Shown: piece after piece, positions 21,600 through 31,775 of the stretch
Position numbering within the stretch: position 1 is the stretch's first letter
Layout: each line of letters opens with the position of its first letter
Assembly (NCBI GenBank): GCA_003427395.1
Contig: BFEA01000322.1
Span: 1,131,522 to 1,176,846, forward strand
Direction: 5' to 3'
DNA length: 45,325 bases
Origin: Chara braunii
Taxonomy: Eukaryota; Streptophyta; Charophyceae; Charales; Characeae
Program-made: the position numbers and the translations under genes
The notes under the pieces: model-generated
The model's database searches: none
What the model saw: the letters and a program-made list of their open reading frames with translations, nothing else
What the model was told of the DNA's origin: nothing

Positions 21600-21672
21600 G
21601 CGGTGTATGCAATTCTCAGATTCGATCCTGGTACCGCCGGGTGAGAGTCTACTGCTGTAACCTACTGGACTG
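21600..21672 (-). other. tRNA-like stretch, opposite strand
   Basis: On the minus strand: AGTAGGTTACAGCAGTAGAC, then CTCTCACC where an anticodon loop would sit, then CCAGGATCGAATCTG resembling a T arm with B box. An A-rich stretch (21421-21445) lies downstream in that orientation, as in a SINE. The arms are decayed. The counterpart is at 27999-28070. Confidence 0.35.
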
Positions 21673-22329
21673 ACTCCTATCACGGTACTGATAGGAGCAG
21701 CTCTTCTATATGAAGAGCTTGCCCAGTCGCTATCCCCCATGCCGAGGCTTTGCAGGCCTCGCCTGCCTATGGCCTCGCACGCCCTGCCCGCCTGCCTATG
21801 GCCTCGCACGCCCTGCCCGCCTGCCTGCGGCCCTGGAAGCCTTGTCGGCCTGCGGCCTTGCAGGCCCAGCCAGCAGGCCTTACCCCGTTAGTAGGCCGCG
21901 CGATCTGGCATTGGCCTAGCAACCCCCTGGCTCGGTGTCAAGCTCCGCGGCCAAACAAAAGCTCCCCATTCCTTCTGCGTCACGGCCCCATACCCGGCGC
22001 ATTCCCTTTTTTTAGCCCATTCAGGTCCTGAATCGCGCGGCTGTTACATTACTCTAGGTAGAATAGGTCTAGTTTACCGTTCCTATGTCCACATTTTTCC
22101 GGCGGCTTCGACAAAAGCGAAGCATTACCATACACATTCGTTACTCCTGGACGCCACACACGTTCGGACTAACGTCTGAAAACTTTTAGTGTGTCAGTCA
22201 TAGGTCAGGTCTGAATAAACTTTTGGCAAACGTCGTCTCATCAAGTCCTTCAATTCAACGAAAGAGTCGCACAACGTGGGACGTTGAAAAACCCCGGCAA
22301 ATACCCTTGTCAGGGTATTTGCCGCGACA

Positions 22330-23820
22330 GCATTCCCGGACCGCATTGAACGACCTCCCCATCGTTCACCATCAAAATAGAGGTCAGGGTTTTATAAAAT
22401 GATCACAGTACACAACAATTCCATAATCCACTTAGAACTAAGTCGAAGCCTTCTTCCATAGACTACCACTCAAGACATTTTTGTATCTCAGAATGGTACC
22501 GGAAGCCCTCTGACTAGTTCCAAGCTACACCCATTTAGTTGATACTATCATTTATCCAAAAAAAAGCATGATATCAGGGTCTTTCGAATCATGATTAAAC
22601 CCCTTACGGGTCTTTCAAATGTATCAACCTCCTGGAGTCATTAGACAAAGTCTGAATAATCAAATATGTATATATGTACATATACATACCTATTACTCAA
22701 TATCACATATTAGCTAAGTAATAATTCATGTCGCAATCCCTTTTTTATATAAGTCCTTGAAGAGCGCATTGATCCAGACAGGTCTCCCTTTCGCAGGCAT
22801 ACTCTTACAAGGACCAAGGAGAACATAGATCAAGACAGATTTCACTGTCGCAGACGAACTCCTTTATTTTAGAAGAGAACACTGATCAGGACGGTTATCC
22901 CGCCGCAAATGAACTCTTCTCTCTCTCAGAAGAAAATGTCAATCAAGACAGGTTTCCCTGCCGCAGACAAGTTCCCCTATTAATCCAAGCTGCACTATGA
23001 AATTATTACAGTGAACTTACTATAGTTCATATCATGGCAGATGTTATCGATCTTTCTGTGATATGCGCCGAGAAGTGGTGTAATCCTCTTCAAGGGATAA
23101 CATCTCGACATCAAGCCCCACTTTAGATTCGAGCCTCACCACATTCCCTCCGATTCCAATGTTGCGACCCCATCAATCGGCTACCTAATAGAGCAGGACA
23201 ACCCCACCGCCCATAATCGATGTTAGTGAGACCTTGACTACAAAGGTGAGATGACTCTGCTCGACACGCAGTTAGGTCACAACTCCTTCCCTTGTGGCGA
23301 ACAGTGCTCGCCTTTTCTATAAGCAGCGTCTCGATATGATCACAACACCTTCCTCTCTTTCAACGATGGTGTAGTCCCTCTTCCTCAAACCGCATAGGAT
23401 CCAGAAGACATCATCCCACTATGGACCAGGAGCACAACCCCAGCGCTGGCCTCACTACCACCTACAGAGCTCACATTTTTATCGCACAAGCACCATGACA
23501 TGATAAAAATCTCAAATACATACATAACGCAATACATGTCTTACGGATAAAATTTACGATATGACACACATTTTTCTATAATAATCGCATCCATAAGACA
23601 AGCACATCACCACCCCAGCCGAGAGTAAGGTTGATCTGAAAAAAAGATCACGTACTCCTGCACTCGTCCATGATGGCAAATACACCAACAAATAATGCAG
23701 AACTTTCACAACCATCGATCAAAATATTTATGAAATGGTTTCACAAAAAATCTTTCTATGAGAGGTTGAAGAAAAATCATGATCCCACACAGAATTCCAA
23801 AATTTGGTAAAACAATCGAA
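22330..23820 (-). other. Element E 3' untranslated interior
   Basis: No ORF resembles a protein. The stretch is AT-rich with a tandem repeat block at 22757-22985. A clear polypurine tract next to the LTR is not seen; GGGAATGC is the nearest candidate. Confidence 0.6.
22757..22985. repeat. Four degenerate tandem repeats of ~58 bp
   Basis: Units start near 22757, 22817, 22872 and 22930. The shared pattern is AAGAGAACACTGATCA-like, then GACAGGTTTCCCTGCCGCAG-like, then CTCTT-rich. Each contains a short GCAGGG/CCCTGC-type hairpin. Confidence 0.7.
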
Positions 23821-24811
23821 TCAGCATTTGACGACTTGTTTTTCGTCGACTTTCGACCCCTTACACATACTTGGAGTATGTCCGACTCTACCACAACTTT
23901 TACACACAATGTTCTTCCAATACTCTCTCCTTCTCTTCGCACGCTGCCCTTGTCGACCTCGAGACTCCAACTTGGAGGACTCATTCTCCTGAATTGCTGG
24001 CGTTGATACATCATCTGAACAAACTGTCCTACTCTTACTACTTAAACCATGTTGATCCATCATTGGTTGTTTGCTTCCTTGCTTTTCTCGCTGATGCTCA
24101 TAACATAAACCTTCCTGAATGTCTTTCATCATTCCTCTTACTTCTGAGAGCATTGAGATGAGGGTTGAATCCCTCTTCCTTTTATTATCCCGGCATTCCC
24201 CCTCAGACTGTAGCAAGCGAAGTTGCAAACGAAGGGCTTGATCAAAGTTCCCATTCCTAAAATTTGAACGGATCCTTGCCCAATCTGACTTGCCGTTTAC
24301 CCCACGGATAAGCTCCTGCTGCTCTGCCTCAGAGAAATTTGCGAGGAAGGTAAGACATTTCTGTTTATCCATTAAACTCTGTATCCGACGAGCGGTCCTT
24401 TCATAATCAAGAAGAAATTTCTCTTCTACTACGTACGCATCCCGTTTGATATTCTTCAAATCCTCTAATGTAGTCAATTTATCCCCAAGCCAAAACTTAT
24501 CTACCATGGCATTTCGAAAAATCCGCCCATGTTGATGCTTCGGCTATTTTCTTGACTACATCCACAAGATCTTTTTCAACATATCTCAGAACCAGTCGCA
24601 ACATTTTATGATCATCCCAGTTATTAATGGATGCAAGTTGCTCAAATTTATCCAAAAATGTGGAAACAAAGTTGCCATCGAAAAAAGAGATTTAAATTTT
24701 TGGCAAGCTTTCTCTTTCCGTAACTCTCTGCTCTAGGAGATGAACTATCCTTTGAAGACTCGATATATCTTTATCTTAATGACCACCTTCGCTTCCACTC
24801 GCTGCTTCCAT
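23821..24811 (-). pseudogene. Element E gag-like gene 2 (downstream)
   Basis: Candidate start at 24811 (MEAASGSEGGH). A leucine-zipper-like helix follows (ISSLQRIVHLLEQRVTE), then a gag capsid-type domain (FVSTFLDKFEQLASINNWDDHKMLRLVLRYVEKDLVDVV ... TWADF) and, after a frameshift near 24510, YVVEEKFLLDYERTARRIQSL, CLTFLANFSEAEQQELI and DWARIRSNF. It ends in a zinc knuckle CKSCGRVGHTPSMC (C-x2-C-x4-H-x4-C). Two in-frame stops lie near the start. It has the same domain order as element D gag, so a particle or RNA-binding role is inferred. Confidence 0.75.
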
Positions 24812-24971
24812 CTCTCCTGACCATAACAAAAACCAGGTGGAATGTCAGTCTTAACTCTATAATAATTTATATAATCTAATTTCATTCCTTAATCCTACTC
24901 CACATTCGCTCAACTATTACATCTCTAATACTCCTTTTATCCCCTTCAACCAAAATGATCGGAGAGTTCGT

Positions 24972-25704
24972 CTAGTCAAACCAGATCCCCTCCCCGTTTC
25001 TATTAACAATACCCTTTTCCATATCCAATTGAAAACGTTTGCAAAATTTTATACCGTGATCACTAAGAGAACAATAAATACATTTCAAAGACTTATAGCA
25101 GGCTAAAGTCTGCCTCCTCCTTTCTTTCTTACTTAATTGTTTGCCTTGTATGCGAGTAGGCGACTTAATATCCAACGCGGTCGAAACATCTCCCCGAGAT
25201 CCACATGGTCTGATGCTTTCAATTTCTCTGTCCCGACGACTGGTTCCTTGACCCCATTGAACCAAATTACATGCAACCCTTCCAGCCTTAGTAAGCTTAT
25301 GATGATGTTTTAACTGATTACTCTCGCTACCGTCATCACTACCGAAATCTCTCTGCTTTCTCTTCCCTTTTCTATCTCGGGTTCCGGGTGACTCAGAACT
25401 TAGCAATCATCAGTCTCTCGAAATTGTTCCAACTTTTGACTTCAGAAACTAACTTTGCTACGTCATCACGCAAGTCTACATGTACCCATGAGATCACCCT
25501 CTGCTGCATTGTCTGCTCACTCCAATCATGAGTGGCAGTCAACTGCTTAAATGTTGAAAGAAATTTCAGAACATTATATCCATAAAAAATCGGAACATCG
25601 ATCCTTGGAGCAATAGTTGATCTTTCGATCTTCTCCCCAAGCGTTTCAATGAACTTTCCCATCTTGTCCCAAAGATCGCCATTCAGCCTGCTACCTTTCG
25701 CCAT
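24972..25704 (-). pseudogene. Element E gag-like gene 1 (upstream)
   Basis: Candidate start at 25704 (MAKGSRLNGDLWDKMGKFIE). A gag-type domain follows (APRIDVPIFYGYNVLKFLSTFKQL ... WSEQTMQQRVISWV ... SWNNFERLMIAKF), but the second half of the domain is missing. After a frame change near 25400 comes a basic region and a zinc knuckle CIYCSLSDHGIKFC. It is a second gag with the same architecture as gene 2 but diverged in sequence, so it is not a recent duplicate. Its position next to the PBS makes it the first gene of the element. Confidence 0.72.
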
Positions 25705-25828
25705 AAGAAGCCCGAATGATCCGTAGGGTCTATCAAATATCAATCATGCCTGTTTTCGAAAAACAAATATCAAAATAACAAAACACACGAGTGTCGCTCC
25801 ACCAGGGACAACGGTAGTTTGCCGTTAG

Positions 25829-25845
25829 CCCCGGCAACGGCGCCA
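25829..25845 (-). promoter_or_regulatory. Primer-binding site of element E (tRNA-Asp type)
   Basis: On the minus strand TGGCGCCGTTGCCGGGG follows the LTR end GCTCGACA after two bases (GG). This is the familiar plant tRNA-Asp-complementary PBS. It fixes the element direction as minus. Confidence 0.88.
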
Positions 25846-27160
25846 CCTGTCGAGCGCATCGGCCCTCGCGCGAGCGAAAGCCCTCCCGACCATCCGATCT
25901 TCAAACTTAGTCCCACCTGGTCCCAAAATGGTCCCAGACGGTCCCACATTACCGCCACAGCACTGGATGGTCCCACTCTCAAATCCTGCTTGCGCTGCGC
26001 GCCGCCAAAAAGATAAAGGTGGCCCTGGTAGAAACTGCATGTGTCGCGAGCCCCCCCAAAAATAAGGATGTTCTTCTGGCGTAAACCGCAAGCGCTGCAA
26101 CTCTAATAGTCTCTGTCGCGAGCACTCACTCAGCGATCTCTTCATGCCGCCGGCCCACACATCACTGTCGCGCAATCCCAACCACGCACCAGCGTCAGTC
26201 CAACCTCCAGGTCACACTGGGATCAGCTATGACTGTCGCACACTACAAAAAAAATGATGGCGGAATTACCGCTCGCTGCGCCATCAAACTAGTACCACAC
26301 CGTTCTTCGGCATCATAGTCTAGTCACACCCCAAACAAAAATGGCTCCACCCCCCTACAAGATCCGGCAACACTGCCGCGGTTGTGTAAAACGGGCAGAG
26401 TCTCCCCTGCACCGCTTGCCGAAGACCTGCCACCGCCCAACAAACGGGCAGAATCTCCCCTGCACCGCAGCAAAAATAGTTGCCGCAGCCGCGCTGTGCA
26501 GGCAGCACCTTCCCTGCACTTCACAAAAAGAAGCAACGGCTATGGCAGCCTCCCTTCTCCTCCTCCAGCAATGTCCCCCTTCAACCTGTAGACCTCCACT
26601 CTCCACCTCAGCACCTCCACCGGCAACACCGCCCCTCTCCAGCAATATGCAGCAGCCAGCCAGCATTTACTTAAGTGAATGCCCCAGCAGCACTACCACA
26701 AGTGTGAGGCTGTTGGGTGGAGTGCTGCCTTTTAAAGCCAGTTGATGGCTGTGGGTAGCTGCTTTGCCCACAGCCAGGTAAAATTCGTCAGAGCTCCTGA
26801 CCCTTGATCTAGATCAAAGGCCAGGAGCTCTGAGCCTTGGTTTTCCCCTTGGGGAGCCAAGGTCATCAGATCCCAGGAGCATCTGGCCGTTTCCCAGGCC
26901 AGGTGCCTCTCAAAATGGTTGCACTCAGCCATTTCAGGACAGCCTGTTTAACCGAACAGGCACTGTCCCATCGACCCCTAGAACCTTCTAGGGGCTGCAC
27001 CCGTTCTACGGCCGCGGCCACATTCGTGGCCGCTTATATTTTTCCTTTTTTTTCCTTTCTTACTTTTTTTTCTCCCCTTTTTTTTTCTTTTTTTTTTTTC
27101 TTTTCTTACTCCCCTTCGTTTTTTTGTGAGGGGGCAACTCGTCGTTCGAAATGAACGGTC

Positions 27161-27213
27161 GCCCCCCCAAGTCATTTCACAGAGTCGAACTAGAATCAAG
27201 CTTCATAGGGGTT
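27161..27213 (-). repeat. 25S rRNA-derived fragment in the element E 5' LTR
   Basis: Counterpart of 20680-20730 with a few extra substitutions (minus strand AAGCTTGATTCTAGTTCGAC then TCTGTGAAATGACTTGG). Confidence 0.7.
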
Positions 27214-27370
27214 CGTTTCCCCCCAGCCTGCGCCCGTATCTGGGCCGCATAGGCGCCCAATACAGGTGCACGGCCCATGACCCTTCTCTCTCTCTCTCTC
27301 TTTCTCTCTCTCTTGGTGTATAGTTCGACTTCATAGGAGAAAATTCATTCAACTTGGCCCTCCCATCGAC

Positions 27371-27423
27371 GATTGTCGAGGTTCAGCCTCCTGATGAGTG
27401 GGTGTAAGTCCGACGAAACAGTC
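27371..27423 (+). ncRNA. Type III hammerhead ribozyme motif, copy 2
   Basis: Identical to copy 1 in the core (CTGATGA 27391-27397, GAAA 27415-27418), stems I and II and both loops. Stem III 5' strand is GATTGT (27371-27376) against ACAGTC (27418-27423): the C-to-T change turns one C-G pair into a permitted U-G wobble. Predicted cleavage is after C27377. RNA of the plus strand cut at both motifs would be 6447 nt. Confidence 0.85.
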
Positions 27424-27998
27424 TGGCACAGTCACACCAGTTCGTCTGAAACGAACGGGTGCTTCGGTACCAAAAAAAGGAAGCAAATTAAGAGAAAAAG
27501 AAAAAACCATACCTAAACGAAATCTAGAAAGAAAAAGACAAGAATCTAAAAAGAAATGTAAAACAAAATGTAAAACCATAATAATAATAATAACAATAAA
27601 CAACACAAAAAGAAAAGAAGAAAAAAAAGTAAATAAACTTACCTTCTGCTAAATTGGTCGCCCGTTTTCACGGGCGCTGTCACGATCAATGGGGACTGAA
27701 GTGCCCCAGGCACTTCCTGGAGCGCCAAGTGACGCTTTAGTTTTAGTTTTTTTTTTTTTTTGCCCTTCTAACTATACCCGTTGGCTTATGCCAACGGTCA
27801 CGTCGTGGCTGAAAGCCACGGTTTTGTCATGCAGACCCAAGCTCGAATCCCGTGGGATTTGACGAAATTTTCCAACCCTTCACGATTTCGTGATTTATGC
27901 GTGTCTGCACGTGGCCGATCATTTATGCGTGTCATCTTCACGATCGGGCGGTCAGATTCAACCGCGTTGGTGGCCAGCTCCAAAAGGAGCCAGCCCAG

Positions 27999-28070
27999 TG
28001 GTGTATGCAATTCTCAGATTCGATCCTCGTACCGCCGGGTGAGAGTCTGGTGCTGTAACCTACTGGGTTG
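27999..28070 (-). other. tRNA-like stretch in the element E 5' LTR
   Basis: Counterpart of 21600-21672. On the minus strand: AGTAGGTTACAGCACCAGAC, CTCTCACCCGG, GAGGATCGAATC. It resembles a tRNA a little more closely than copy 1. Confidence 0.35.
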
Positions 28071-28702
28071 ACTCCTATCACGGTAGTGATAAGAGCAGCT
28101 CTTCTATATGAAGAGTTGGCCCAGTCGCTATCCCCCATGTCGGGGCTTTGCAGGCCCCACCTGCCTATGGGCTCGCACGCCCTGCCCGCCTGCCTGCGGC
28201 CCTGGAAGCCTTGCCAGCCTGCGGCCTTGCAAGCCCAGCCGGCAGACCTTACCCCGTTAGTAGGTCGCGCGACCCTGGCATTGGCCTAGCAACCCCCTGG
28301 CTCGGTGTCAAGCTCCGCGGCCAAACAAAAGCTCCCCATTCCTTCTGCGTCGCGGCCGTATACCCGGCGCATCCCCCATTTTTAGCCCATTAAGGCCCTG
28401 AATCGCGCGGCTGTTACATTACTCTAGGTAGAATAGGTCTAGTTTACCGTTCCTATGTCCACATTTTCCAGCGGCTTCGAAAAAAGCAAAGCATTACCAT
28501 ACACATTCGTTACTCCTAGACGCCACACACGTTCGGACTAACGTCTGAAAACTTTTAGTCTGTCAGCCATAGGTCAGGTCTGAATAAACTTTTGGCAAAC
28601 GTCGTCTCATCAAGTCCTTCAATTCAACGAAAGAGTCACACAACGTGCGATGTTGAAAAACCCCGGCAAATACCCTTGTCATGGTATTTACCCCGACAGC
28701 GG

Positions 28703-29268
28703 ATCCCCATAGGCCGATTAGGACTGATACCCTGCCCAAGCGTCGTTTCGCGCTGCCGAAACTTGGGTTTACTGACCATAACGCGCTTTTTCCCTCTTCG
28801 CTCGTCCCGTAACTTTCAAGCGCGGAGATCGGTACGTGCTATGTGTGCGGGTTAATATAAAACCGCGCGGATGCAAGACCTACCCATACCAACCAGCAAA
28901 TGCAGATTTGCGTAAGCAGTCGTAATGACGGCGCTTTATGTGGTGCCCATACACGAGTGGCCTCATTTGAGCCATGGGGTCGTTCTCGACGCTCAGGCAT
29001 CGGCTGAAGTGCGCGCTAAGGGGACTAACCCTTTAGCGGGCGCAGAACCGGCTTGAGGGCCTTACCATCTTCTACACCCCGAGGTGCCCCAAAGAGTGCG
29101 GGGTAAGATGGTCCCTATGACGGGAAGGAATTCGGAGCGGTGGTGAGTTGTCTGGCGCATCACCAGCCACACGCTAACCCTTCCGTCCGGAACTTTATCG
29201 TTTCACCAAAATAACTTTCAACAAGGATAAGGAACACAAAACTCTTAACATTATCAGAAGGGACACTG
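28703..29268. other. Flank of element E; LTR-like module related to 18840-19200
   Basis: No gene. The order of motifs (ATATAAAA, AACCAG..ATGC, TATGTGGT, TTCTCGACGCTCA/GTTCGACACTCA, CATCGGCTGA/TGTCGGCTGA, then a hairpin-rich part) parallels 18840-19200 in the same orientation. It is probably a diverged LTR of the same group. Confidence 0.45.
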
Positions 29269-30526
29269 TCGGGTTTAGCCCTGTCGGGGTTATCCGAGCG
29301 TACGCCTACTTAGATTATCATCTTTTCAGCACGGGAATAGAACAGTCTCACTCAAACAAAAAGGTTGTGGGGTAGTTCACTCTCACGACAGTTGTGTGGT
29401 TTTGCCCATCTGAATCCATAGCAATATCACTCAAGATGAATCAATCGAGACTTTTCCCCACATACCTGCAATCACATCACAGAATCAAACAAAGATCCAC
29501 GCACTACACGGAGTCAACTCCAACCAACCTCTATACTCATACCCTTTGCTTTAGCCATGCAAGCCCCAACCTCCAGCCAACCAACCATAATTAAGTACTA
29601 AGTACCTTTGTTAAATGGCCATTCAATAAAAGTCCAGATGAAACCATAACAAAACAATAAAATCACCAGGGCTAAAGCCTTTTTAGGTTGAGTATTGAGA
29701 GTGAATTGGGGTTGAGTCGTAACCCGACGAATCGGCAACCGACCTGTTATCAGTGATAACAGAAAAGTGATCCTTTTGAAGGATCAGGCTGAACAGATCA
29801 AGCCTTCAAGCGAAAATACGAAAACTTGCAACACAGTACAGGCCAAAGAAGAATACTACTTATGTTTCTGACAGAGGAGAATACTCCCCAAGTCATGGCC
29901 TAGCCCCTCTACTAACCTTAGGGCGAACTCTCCTTGCTAATACTAGGTCACTGAGTATCTCCTCTAATCAGGATAGGCCTGCCAAGTAGTCCTTAACTGA
30001 AAATATTCCCCAAATTCTATGAAATTTCGGCAGCGCTTCCCATAGGGAAAGTGCCTTTTCAGAATTTCTATAAGCTCAAAATGACTAACTCTTTTCAGAT
30101 TTGTAGAAATTTCGGCAACGCTTCCCGTAGGAACAGGAGGCTGTCAAGATTTATACAGAGCTGAAAAGACAGAAAGAACAAGCGACTATACTGGGGACTA
30201 ACTTCTGACACCTGCTCGACAATTGAGGATCAATGACAGTCCGTACAACCTCAAGATGACATTGTGAGTTAGCCCTGATCCTAACTCCTAGCAGGGTCAG
30301 TCCTATCTTCATCCCAAGTCCTCCCTCCCATCATCTATCTGATCTACCTATGGCTCCAACACTTGGTGAGCGTCTAGGCAACTAACCTATCGAAAAGACA
30401 CCCCAAAGTGAGAGCCCACGGGCATACATAAACATGCATCGCTCACAATCCCACATCAATTTGTCCAAGTAGTTCGTTAGATCATTCAGTTTTTTCCCTT
30501 AGTAACCCCCCTCACTTACGACATAG
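29269..30526. other. Non-coding, hairpin-rich stretch
   Basis: No credible gene. Begins TGTCGGGTTTAGCCC, possibly an LTR start. It contains small palindromes (GTTATCAGTGATAAC; TGATCCTTTTGAAGGATCA) and a duplicated AAATTTCGGCA(G/A)CGCTTCCC at about 30023 and 30108. The hairpin array follows. Confidence 0.45.
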
Positions 30527-31775
30527 GATCAGACAAGGCCCTAACTTATGGGTATGCCCAACCTGCCTAAGTACACAAGTAAAAGTACGCACAACTGGGC
30601 TGCCCTAACTTAAGGGTATGCCCAACACCAGATAAACTCTAGTCATAAAGCATATGACCAGACCGCCCTAACTTAAGGGTACGCCTGACTTCTGCTTAAA
30701 CTGACGACATGAAGCATAAAACTAGACTGCCCTAACTTAAGGGTATGTCTAGCCAGCTTTACACAAAGTTTACGTAGGGCATAGGATTAGGCTGCCCCAA
30801 CTTAGGGGTGTGCCTAAACTGCCTAAAACAAACACGAACAATGAGTGGTCAGACCGCCCTAACTTAAGGGTACGTCCAACCTACATAACATCAACGACAA
30901 GAGCGTATAACTAGGCCGCCCTAACTTAAGGGTACGCCTAGCTAACTTAAACAGTTTAGTTACATAAGACAATATGATCAGGCCGCCCTAACTTAAGGGT
31001 ACGCCTGATCTGCCTAAACAAGGTACAAACGACGTATAACTAGGCCGCCCTAACTTAAGGGTACGCTTAGCCTCCGTAACAACGAATATAGGAGAACAAC
31101 CATTGATACATTTGTACAAACTTCATATGTTTCTCTCTTATTAGGCAGATGATCAGACCTACCCAACTTAGGGAGACATCCAATCCTGCCCTGTGTTTAG
31201 AAGGGAAAATAAAAGAAGATTTATACTAACTCTCTGCACCTTTGTATTATTATGAGCATAAGACTGAACCGCCCTAACTTAAGGGTACGCTCAGCCTTCC
31301 CTGGTTACCTTCATTATATTCTTCATCGTTTTTCTCTTCTTCTTGTTCTACCTAACTTATTGACTGGCTTTCCCAACTTAGGGTGCCCGGTCCGCCAGAT
31401 GATATAGGTTCGTATAGTATATATCAAGTCTCTATACTTTGGGTGTCCTTTTAGTTCATGGCTTGTTTCAGCCGCCCTAACTTAAGGGTACGTTTAGTCT
31501 TATGCCTGTATCCCCCTCAGAAGAAAACACACACAGAACTGGGTCCACGTAACTTATTCCCAGCTCTGTTTTCAGCAGCCCCAAAGAAACATCAGGACTC
31601 TGAGACATCCCAACTTAGGGCGCTCGTCCTCCTGTTCAAAAACCCCGGAAAAAAAAACAGCGACTGGTTCATCCAACTTAGGATAGGCCCAACCCTCAAA
31701 GGTCATACAATCAGCCCAGCAAACATAAACAAAACACAGCACTGAGCCCACATCAACTTAGAGGAGCTCGGCCTT
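30527..31775. repeat. Array of ~17 stem-loop repeats with AACTTA hexaloop
   Basis: The first nine units have cores starting at 30539, 30603, 30666, 30730, 30795, 30857, 30919, 30986 and 31048: spacing 62-67 bp, mean near 63. Later units at 31162, 31272, 31372, 31475, 31547, 31609, 31673 and 31753 are more diverged. The core is CCCT-AACTTA-AGGG, or shorter stems (CCC/GGG, CC/GG, TC/GA) around the same loop. Outside it an outer stem changes from unit to unit but stays complementary: CTAGAC/GTCTAG, TTAGGC/GCCTAA, CTAGGC/GCCTAG, GATCAGGC/GCCTGATC. Sequence between units is not conserved. Function unknown. Confidence 0.85.

Larger units (their letters stand above)
19362..22329 (-). repeat. 3' LTR of element E (2968 bp)
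   Basis: TGTCGAGCGCATCGGCCC to GCGACA. It matches the other LTR along its length apart from a longer CT tract, an A/T-rich segment near 21421-21445 and scattered substitutions. Within it lie a 25S rRNA-like fragment, a CT microsatellite, a hammerhead motif and tRNA-like stretches, annotated separately. Small perfect hairpins include CCCCTAGAACCTTCTAGGGG and the GCGGCCACATTCGTGGCCGC block. Confidence 0.9.
25848..28698 (-). repeat. 5' LTR of element E (2851 bp)
   Basis: TGTCGAGCGCATCGG to CCCCGACA. Partner of 19362-22329, with the same internal landmarks in the same order. It lacks the A/T-rich tract near 21430 and has a shorter CT run. The close similarity suggests a fairly recent insertion. 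Confidence 0.9.
19358..28702 (-). mobile_element. Element E: gag-only LTR retrotransposon with very long LTRs
   Basis: Two LTRs (19362-22329 and 25848-28698) flank a 3518-bp interior, and GCGG stands directly outside both (19358-19361, 28699-28702), a 4-bp target duplication. PBS position and gag direction put it on the minus strand. It encodes no protease, RT or integrase, which matches the described class of terminal-repeat retrotransposons with gag domain (TR-GAG). Mobilisation would need pol from another element; element D, which shares LTR ends and PBS type, is a candidate relative. Confidence 0.85.

Noticed and set aside
21600-21672. Functional tRNA gene
   Set aside because: Box-like motifs only; acceptor and anticodon stems do not pair and there is no terminator.
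30527-31775. CRISPR-like array (regular repeats and variable spacers)
   Set aside because: The repeats are short imperfect hairpins in a eukaryotic setting with no cas genes; spacers show no fixed length and no repeat identity beyond the hairpin.
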